Origin: Akebia trifoliata
Taxonomy: Eukaryota > Streptophyta > Magnoliopsida > Ranunculales > Lardizabalaceae
Length of the DNA: 64,000 bases
Direction of reading: 5' to 3'
Assembly: GCA_017979445.1 (NCBI GenBank)
Contig: CM030706.1
Location: forward strand, 19,020,967 to 19,084,966
Position numbers and translations under genes: made by a program. The notes under the pieces were generated by a model. The model made no database searches and was not told where the DNA came from. It worked only from the letters and a program-made list of their open reading frames with translations. Below are positions 57,005 to 64,000 of the stretch, piece after piece (the first letter of the stretch is position 1; each line of letters begins with the position of its first letter).

Positions 57005-58758
57005 TGTAGACACCCCATTTTTGCATCCGCCTGATTAATCAACTTGTCAACCTGATCGCAATGATTCCCAATGATGGATGTTTATTCCATTACATTATTT
57101 TGTTACCAGATAAGTTTCAGAAATCTGGATGAGGTATCTCGAACTGACAAAACCTTAGAAACCACGCTACGCTAGGAAAATATGACCCCAGAAACATAGA
57201 AATCATCATCTTGCAGACAAAAAGAAGTTTCACGATAAAAATCACTAAAAATTGACCAAATTACCAAAATACCCCTAACACCAAAATATCCCTAACATCA
57301 AAATATCCCTAGAGCCTACGTTACGATTAGGAAAACCCATTCAAACACATAAAACAACAAATCAAAACAAAATAAATCATTTCGTCAATTTTAACAGAAT
57401 TTGACAAAATTACGAAAATGCCCTTCATAAAGTTCACGATCATTTTACACAAAAAACTTCATAAATGATCCAAACCAATATTTCCAATGAATTCCTTAAG
57501 AAAAATCGATTCTAAAACATTCTGGAACATAAAAAACCGACTTAAAACGTGAAAAATCCTCTCTAGGGGCAAAACGATAATTTCACAATTTTTATAATTA
57601 AAAATTTTGAAATAATAAATAAAATATTAAATAATTAAAGTGAAACATTAATGAAATTAATTTAAAATTTTGAACTAAAAAAATTGATCAATCGGGCTCT
57701 CAGGCAAAATTGTTGAGGGTTCGCAAGATATTTCTTTAAGGACCCCTCCATTTGGGGGTCTAAAGAATTAAAGATATAATAGAGGGGGGTTCTCCAAAAA
57801 ATTAAAGTCAATCAAGAAAGACTAAAGTCAAGGTATTAAAGTCAATCAAGTAAGACTAAAGTCAAAATTAAACTCAATTAAGCAAGACTAAAGTGAAAAT
57901 CTTAAAGTCAATCAATTAAGATTAAAGTCAAAATCTTAAAGTCAATCAAATAAGACCAAAAGTCAAAATCCTAATAGAGTTCCAATTAAATAATAACTCT
58001 ATTTAATAGAGTTCTAACTAAAATACAACTCTACCTAAAACAATTCTAATTAAAATACAACTCTACCTAAAACAATTCTTACTAAAATATAACTCTAACT
58101 AAAAGAATTATAATCAAATACTAATTCTATCTAAATCAACTCTTAAAAAAATCTATAAATAGAGGTCCTCACACCCTATTTTCGTATAAAATCAAAAACC
58201 CTAAGAGAAGTAGGTCAAAAAGTCCCCTTAACCTCCCATAAACCCTAGTTTTGGAGCCCCAACTCCTTACCTAACACCCATACCTCAATTTTAGCTCAAA
58301 AAACACCTAGAAGCCCTTCAAAAACACCCCAAAATCCATAAACAAATCCGAAGAATCCAGATCTAAAGAATGGATACCTCACCTCGGAGATCAGAAATTA
58401 AATCCGGAGATAGACTGAAGTAAGGAATACTGAACAAGGAGTTACTCTGTCAGATCTGAGGGAACGATAAAGTTGTCTTCGGAAAGGTATAATTTCTTAA
58501 TGTTTTTATCTAGGTTTTTTTAGCAATGTAATTTATTTGGGAAATTAGTAGATACCGACTTTGGCTGGGCGGGGTTGGTGCCTAACACCTTCCAACCCCG
58601 TAACGTGATCCCCGGACCCTTTTTTTCTTTCGTAAATTAGTAATGTTTGCCTTTCTTAGAGTCAGTTTGATTCCTAGACCTTAATAACTAGGTGGCGACT
58701 CCCAAACCTCAAGGGTCAAAAGCGGATCCGCGCACCCCGCGGATCGAGGGGGCTTTCA
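57005..58758 (+). repeat. Tat 3' LTR
   Basis: 1754 bp, TGTAGACACCCC..GGGGCTTTCA. TATA box near 58152; minisatellite at 57800-57970. Followed by the TSD CAAAC. Confidence 0.92.
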
Positions 58759-58773
58759 CAAACGTCTTGTTTT

Positions 58774-59577
58774 CAAGATTCAACAGTCACTGCCTACTAA
58801 CTGTGCACTCGAAAATAATAGATCTACAACGAATTCAATTAGATCGAACTTTGTACAAGCAGTAATATTTAGTATAGGAGAGAACAGAAGAGAAGAAGAG
58901 ATATCAGAAAGTTCTGTGTTTATTATGTGTTTTAACAATAGGGAACGATATTATTTTATAAGCAATAGGCTATCGGTTCACAATAGGTCCAAATGGTTTA
59001 CAATTGTAATGTAGACACATTGTTTGGGCCTTGAGAAGCCCAAACAGTCAATACATTAACTCGCAGATCAATGGTTGAGATAAAAATAATTAACAATGTA
59101 AGTCAACGGTTGAGATTAAATAAAAATTTAGTAAAAATGGACTTTTCATGCATACCCACGTGGGGCTTAAAATTTGAGATTTGCACCCACCTACGCACAA
59201 GCACACTAAGGTTTTTTGACAGGTTGGCCCCAAACACAATGCGCTGTAGTCCCACGGTGCTTTGAGCACGCGAGACCCAACTTCTTTCTCTCTCGCACTC
59301 AAGCAATAAAGAAAGAGGGATCATTAATAAGTTGTGAACTTTTCTTGTATTTATCCGATGTGGGACTAAATAATTAAAGTGTTGTCTTTACAATTCTCAT
59401 AACCAAAAAAACAAAGAGAATCTTCGACTTTCAACTAATACTAAAAAGAAAAAAAGGAAAAAAGCTCTTTTATGTTTCACCAAAAAGGGAAAAATCTACT
59501 TTTTACAAGTAACACTCAAGAGGTCTTGAGTTCAAACCTTATCCTCAAAATATAGGAATAAACCTATGAATTTTACA
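58774..59577 (-). repeat. Copia 5' LTR
   Basis: Longer partner of 15839-16391, sharing both ends of that copy. It contains about 250 bp lacking there, with GTTTGGGCCTTGAGAAGCCC near 59021. The true inner end may reach the TSD of the Tat element at 58763. Confidence 0.75.
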
Positions 59578-59619
59578 ATACTTACATCTCTAAAATCTCA
59601 AATACAAATCTCCATCTCT

Positions 59620-60420
59620 CTTTATATCGAAGGTTGGAGAAATATTTCCCTCAACTATATGGACCATCTTTCTCAATATTCTATTATTGAAATGTGTATT
59701 CAAGGGATGCATTGGTAACTCCTCTACATTTTGAAAGAAATTAAACCATACACTTTTGAAGAGATAGCCACTCGAGCCCATGACATGGAACATAATATAG
59801 CTATTCATTAGACTCCATGATTGAGCGAGTCTCGAAGGAAAGAAAGATGACAAGTCTTTCAAAACTAAGGAAGTTTTGTCTATCACCACCAGTAAGTTTT
59901 TAAAGACCACAAGTAAGGGAAGAGAAGATCAACCAAGAGCTAATTCAAAATAAGAAAAAGGAAAAGCTTAGAAAACTCTCAAAGAGCTTAAGGCAAAGGA
60001 GTATCCTTTTCTTGATGTTGACATCTCGGGCATGTTCGAAGAGCTGCTGAAGTTGTAACTCATTGAACTTCCAATACCCAAACGACTCGAGGAAGTAGGT
60101 CGTGACAATGATCAAAATATTGTCATTATTAGAGGGTGATTAGTAACTCAATTGAAAAATACTTTGCTTCCAAGTAGAAAATTATAGATTTGTCACATCA
60201 AGAAAAAATTAAACTTGATTTGTCGAAAATGTTGCCACTTTTAACATGACCACTATTACATTTGGATCTTTTGATCCAATAATTTTGTCAAGTCTGTATG
60301 CAACACAAACTCTATCTCTCCAAATCATAAAAGTTCCACCTCTACTATCACAACCCCATGTCCATACATTTTGACATTGAAAAGGTTCACCCCACGTTGG
60401 GAGCATTGCCAAATAAAGGG
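59620..60420 (+). pseudogene. Tat-clade gag, C-terminal part
   Basis: IEMCIQGMHW (about 59686-59715), PYTFEEIATRAHDMEHNIA (about 59746-59802), then EEYPFLDVDISGMFEELLKL (about 59998-60057) and IELPIPKRLEEVGRD (about 60063-60107). This is the order found in Tat gag proteins. The CCHC-like finger expected after the last motif is not preserved. Stops are frequent. Confidence 0.8.
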
Positions 60421-61040
60421 AAGATCGTCACATTTTCCACTTGACCTCAATAAGGACAACAATCTCATTCAACTTCAAATTCAAGGTTGAGTCTCTTATA
60501 ATTTTGCTTCAATTGAGGACAAAGGGTGAACAGTTGGCACTCATTAAAAAAAGTGCACTACACACGTGCCAACTCCTCCGACTCCAAAACCAATGAGAAA
60601 GAAAAGAAAATCAAAACGAAGTACATAGTAAAAAAATGAAAAATAGCAACAAAAAAGAAAACTTTTTGACTTCCATCAATAGACCTTGAAGACATCCTTC
60701 AGCAACCTCCCTGTGTGCCAGTTATTCTTTTAAAATTCTTACTTAAGAAGCTCTTGAAGGAACAATGCATAGAAGTCTACATAGTTTCATCCCACCATAT
60801 GGAAGCGAAATCGGTAGAAGATGATGTTAATAGCAAGTTTGAGGAACATCCTACCATTTCTAGTGATAAAAATAAGAGATTTGAGGAAGACAACATCACC
60901 TTAGAAATGAAAGATTCACAGGTCGACTTGGATTTCTCCAGTGAATTTTAGAAGGTTCAGTATGCTTAAGAACAAATCTCAATTGATGAAGATTTACAAC
61001 AAAATAGTATGTGCATGGCCACGATTGCATTCACCAATGA
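60421..61040 (+). pseudogene. Tat-clade gag-protease linker
   Basis: Broken frames with lysine-rich wording, then an open stretch (60715-60948) with LKFLLKKLLKEQCIEVYIVS, HHMEAKSVEDD and an acidic end. It corresponds by position to the spacer between gag and protease in Tat elements. No catalytic motif. Confidence 0.5.
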
Positions 61041-61680
61041 GGATCTATAATTGGGGTCTTGACCTCACAACAAGTCTCTTTATGTTACAGGTTATGTGAG
61101 AGAGAACAAAATTCAAAAAATCTTCCTTGATTGTGGTTCTACAATCAACAATATGCCAATTTGTACCATAAAATAAGTTGGAATCTAAATGGATCAACTG
61201 GCTCGTAGTAAGTTGATGATTCAAGAGTTCAACCTAGGTGGTCAAAGAAATATCGACATGATAAGAGTCAAACTCTCTATTGTAGATTTAGAATCAATGA
61301 TGCTCTTCCATGTGATTAATTGTAAAATCTCATATCATTTGTTTCTTGATCAATCGTGGTTGCATGAAACTAGAGTAGTACCATCCATATTATACCAGTG
61401 CTTCAAGTATATGAAGATGGTGTGCAATAATACGTAGTGACCGAAGATCAACCCTTCAAAAAGGTGGATGCAGATTTCATCGATGCAAAGTTCTATTTGG
61501 GAGAGGACATCATTCAAGAAACGCTTCCAATTTTGGTACCTTCTTCAAGGAAGCAAAGAGCTGACAAAATAAAACATACCATGAATTATTTTGATAAGAT
61601 TTCTCACACTCCTCAACTGTCGAAAGAATATGAAAATGAGTATCAACCAAAAATAAAATAGACAAAGGTAAGTCAACCAA
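61041..61680 (+). pseudogene. Tat-clade aspartic protease
   Basis: YVTGYVRENKIQKIFLDCGS leads into the active-site region, where D-[GS]-G-S reads LDCGST (about 61126-61143). TINNMPICTIK follows, a stop near 61168, then IQEFNLGGQRNIDMIRVKLS, FHVINCKISYHLFLDQSWLH and VPSILYQCFKYMKM. The usual LLGRPW closing motif has become LFLDQSW. A trailing part with DFIDAKFYLGEDI (about 61464-61510) is also typical. Not functional. Confidence 0.82.
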
Positions 61681-62790
61681 AGTTGGATGCATCATCTAAT
61701 ACTGTGCAATTGATCCTGATATTTCGTTATGTACCACGGTCAGGACAGAAGTCGAGACAATCCCCTTTCGAAGAGACTTTATCAAAGTCCAAGCCTTTTA
61801 TCTTTAAAGTTGAATTGGACTTACTAAAAGAAGAGTTAACCCTTCTGGTTACACCATTTCAAAACTCTTACATCGTTAGGACACCCATCGAAGGATTTAT
61901 CCTAGTTACATCAATCACAAAGAACCATAAGACAATCTCACAGAGGTAGAGTCTAAAAGTTGGTTCGATTCTAAAACTTCAAAGTTGTTCGAGATCGTTG
62001 ATTACGGGAAATGTGAACTTGTACAATTAGGTAAACTACCACCATCCGATCAAATACATGGCTTAATTGCAATGCAAATCAAGTTTGTTCGAGCTAGAGA
62101 GAGAGTCTCATTCACATGAGTAGGATTAAGTTATACGCCTAAGGCTTTTATCAAAATTTAAGGGATGATGACGACTTCTTTGCAATTTACTATAGTAGAG
62201 GTCATCGATGGGTCTATAAAAGAAATACCAGTTCCATATACATTAGTTTTTGATCAAATTGGTGGCCATGTCCTGATCATATTGGTATTTAACCGATTGG
62301 GTACTTTAAATTACCATCAAAATGTATAGATTCATAAACCTTGTACATCTACATTGTTTAGACTTGGTCAGAATGTTGGGCTTAACCAGCAAAAGAAATC
62401 ATGACACCAGCATAGGCAAAGAAATAAACATGTTGAGCATAAAGGTAATAGTAGTTTGTGTAGCAATATTTAGTCTCCTATGAAGTGGCAAGAAGTTTTA
62501 GAGGTCTTGATATCAGATGCATTGGTCTTGAAGCAATGCACCATCATTCTTACGAACCAAACGAGCAACAATCGAGCTTCAACTATAGAGATAGACAATT
62601 CTGAAGATATCATTTTCGTAAATCACATCACTATTGAGGAATTCCCTAAAATAGAATCTTCTTCATAAGATAAATAATTCAAAAGTGTTTCACCTATCTT
62701 TGGAGAAGGTGGACAGGCTACTATTGACGACTTGAAAGAAAAAAACCTCGGTACAATAGAAGAGGCCTGACTTACGTTCGTTAGTACTCT
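61681..62790 (+). pseudogene. Tat-clade protease-RT linker
   Basis: An open stretch at 61683-61946 has LIFRYVPRSGQKSRQSPF and TPIEGFILVTSI. After it, only short frames with stops remain. Position matches the long linker before RT in Tat polyproteins. Confidence 0.5.
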
Positions 62791-63839
62791 TCTAAATGAA
62801 AATATTGAGTACTTCAAGTTGCCACAGGAATACAAATATATTTTTTCTTGGACTTACAAAGAAACGTTAGGATTTGACTCAAAAATTGTTATTCATCAAC
62901 TTGTAGTCAGACACGGAGTTCACCTAATAAAAGAGGTACAACGTTATTTTTTACTAGAGTTGGTACCATAGATTGAGATAGAGGTCAACAAGTAAATTAA
63001 AGTCGACTTCATTCAAGAAATAAAATATCCAACCTAGATATCCAATATAGTTCCTGTAAAAAAAAAAGAATGGACAAATTTGAGTGTACGTAGATTTTTA
63101 CGACTTGAACAATGCGTGTCCAAAATACGACTTTCCATTCTTAGTCATAGAATTTATGGTTGATGTGACTACGAAACATGAGGCTTTATTTTTCATGGAT
63201 GAATCTTCTAGATACAACCAAATTTGAATGGTTCCAAAAGATGAGGAGCTCATAGCTTTCCGTACACAAAAGACATATATTATAACAAAGTTATGCTTTT
63301 TGGACTCAAAAATGCTTGTGCCACTTACGAGTGAGCTATGCAAAAGATATTTGATGACATGTTACACGATAAGGTCGAATGTTATGTTGATGACCTAGTA
63401 GTAAAAAAAAAGGGATCACCTATAATATTTGCGTGATACCTTGAATAGATTTTGAAGATACCAGTTCAAGATGAATCCATTAAAATGTGCTTCAGGAGTT
63501 ACCTTAGGTAAATTCTTAGGATTTTTTATTCGATATCATGACATTGAAATAAACCGAAGTAAGATTAGGCCATCCAAAAGATGCTAGCACCAAAAAACAT
63601 TTATAAGCTCAAATATCTGTAAGATCGACTTGCTTACATTCGCATATATATTTCAAATTTGAATGGGATGAAGTTTGTGAGAACTCTTTAAAAAGTATCA
63701 AAGAGTATCTTCTCAAATCATTAGCTCTATCTGCACCAATTCTTGAGATATTTACATTATTTTGTACAGTTAAGTCATATTAATAACATGTGAGATTATA
63801 CGCGATAATGATGGCTACTATTTTTGGATCCTTCGAGAA
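62791..63839 (+). pseudogene. Tat-clade reverse transcriptase and RNase H start
   Basis: IFSWTYKETLGFDSKIVIHQ (about 62840-62900), a KKVDFIQEIKYP-like segment (about 62999-63035) and VMLFGLKNACATYE are followed by AMQKIFDDML and ECYVDDLVVK. The YVDD catalytic box (63383-63394) is intact. KFLGFFIRYHDIEINRSKI-like wording near 63510-63565 marks the thumb. Stops and frameshifts lie between these parts. RNase H-like scraps reach the inserted LTR. Confidence 0.85.
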
Positions 63840-64000
63840 TGTAAACACCCCATTTTTGCATTCGCTTGATTAATCAACTCGTCAACCTGATTGCAACGGT
63901 TCCTAATGATGGATGTTTATTCCAATGCTTTATTTGTTACTAGATATGTTTCATAAATTCAGATGAGGTATCTCAAACTGATAAAATTATAGAAACCACA
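63840..64000 (+). mobile_element. Start of another Tat LTR, cut by the window end
   Basis: TGTAAACACCCCATTTTTGC and the next 140 bases follow the Tat LTR start at 57005 closely (GATTAATCAACTCGTCAACC, AATGATGGATGTTTATTCCA). The whole LTR would need about 1.6 kb more sequence to the right. Confidence 0.88.

Larger units (their letters stand above)
37974..58758 (+). mobile_element. Tat-type Gypsy LTR retrotransposon, internally deleted, plus strand
   Basis: Two 1754-bp LTRs (the 5' copy split by a later insertion), a perfect TSD CAAAC, a tRNA-Arg-type primer-binding site (49381-49398) and a polypurine tract (56994-57004). The internal region is 7.6 kb, of which only a gag-like scrap and the integrase end are coding remnants. 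Protease, RT and RNase H are missing. A long 5' leader (49399-53500) and a long 3' region with tandem repeats are typical of the Tat/Ogre lineage. It inserted at the 5' end of the Copia element. Confidence 0.88.
15839..59577 (-). mobile_element. Copia LTR retrotransposon (host element of the nest), minus strand
   Basis: Removing the four inserted elements leaves about 6 kb in normal Copia order when read right to left: 5' LTR (59577-58774), gag (37968-37179), zinc knuckle and protease (35770-35149), integrase (35000-34400), reverse transcriptase (34100-33485, then 19710-19290), RNase H (19290-19094, then 17339-16978), 3' LTR (16391-15839). Reading frames join across every insertion after removing one TSD copy, which confirms a single ancestral element. 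RT and gag wording suggests a Tork-like lineage. It is thoroughly inactivated by stops, frameshifts and insertions. The outer left end of the 3' LTR seems truncated, and no TSD for the Copia element itself is visible. Confidence 0.85.
59578..63839 (+). mobile_element. Internal fragment of a second Tat-clade Gypsy element, plus strand
   Basis: Gag C-terminal part, protease, a linker and RT follow in order over 4.3 kb, all riddled with stops. It begins mid-gag at the Copia LTR and ends in the RNase H region at an inserted Tat LTR (63840). It cannot be the missing pol of the 37974-58758 element, which is separated by the Copia LTR and has its own complete ends. Confidence 0.82.

Noticed and set aside
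59090..59324. Two overlapping minus-strand frames of about 70 codons
   Set aside because: They lie in the Copia LTR, overlap each other in different frames and have no recognisable domain.

Overview
The window looks like nuclear DNA of a flowering plant, probably a eudicot with a repeat-rich genome. It has one spliced plant-type gene, an R2R3-MYB factor, in AT-rich DNA with MITEs, a SINE and microsatellites. The rest is plant LTR retrotransposons (Copia, Athila, Tat and Tekay-like). There are no rRNA genes, tRNA genes, CRISPR arrays or bacterial-type operons. Species cannot be named from the sequence alone.

Layout. 1-680: edge of a decayed Tat-type element on the minus strand. 681-7290: intergenic DNA with duplications, a foldback MITE (4694-5180) and a LINE RNase H relic (5346-5790). 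7291-8882 (minus): a three-exon subgroup-20 R2R3-MYB gene (MYB62/MYB116-like, 312 aa), with a TATA box at 9034-9040. 9041-15838: intergenic DNA with a TIR element carrying long homopolymers, three tandem foldback elements set in (TA)n, a small MITE and a tRNA-derived SINE.

15839-63839 is a nest of retroelements. Target-site duplications (TSDs) give the order. The host is a Copia element on the minus strand (15839-59577; about 6 kb without inserts). Into it went: a solo Tat LTR (17345-19088, TSD GCTTG); an Athila-like Gypsy element (19711-33484) that itself holds a solo 3.4-kb LTR (28176-31603, TSD AGGTA); another solo LTR (35777-37178, TSD TCTAC); and a Tat element (37974-58758, TSD CAAAC). 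The Tat 5' LTR is split by a young Tekay-like element with 3.1-kb LTRs and only gag remains inside (39703-49349, TSD CGCGC). To the right is the gag-protease-RT part of a second Tat-clade element (59578-63839), cut by a further Tat LTR that starts at 63840 and runs off the window.

None of the retroelement reading frames is intact. The only gene likely to make a functional protein is the MYB gene. The observations most worth following are: a non-coding leader module with a hairpin shared by the Athila and Tat elements; polypurine-tract motifs repeated far upstream of the 3' LTR in both; an 18-copy hairpin-forming 34-bp satellite in the Tat 3' region; telo-box clusters beside LTR TATA boxes; and the triple foldback element beside the MYB gene.
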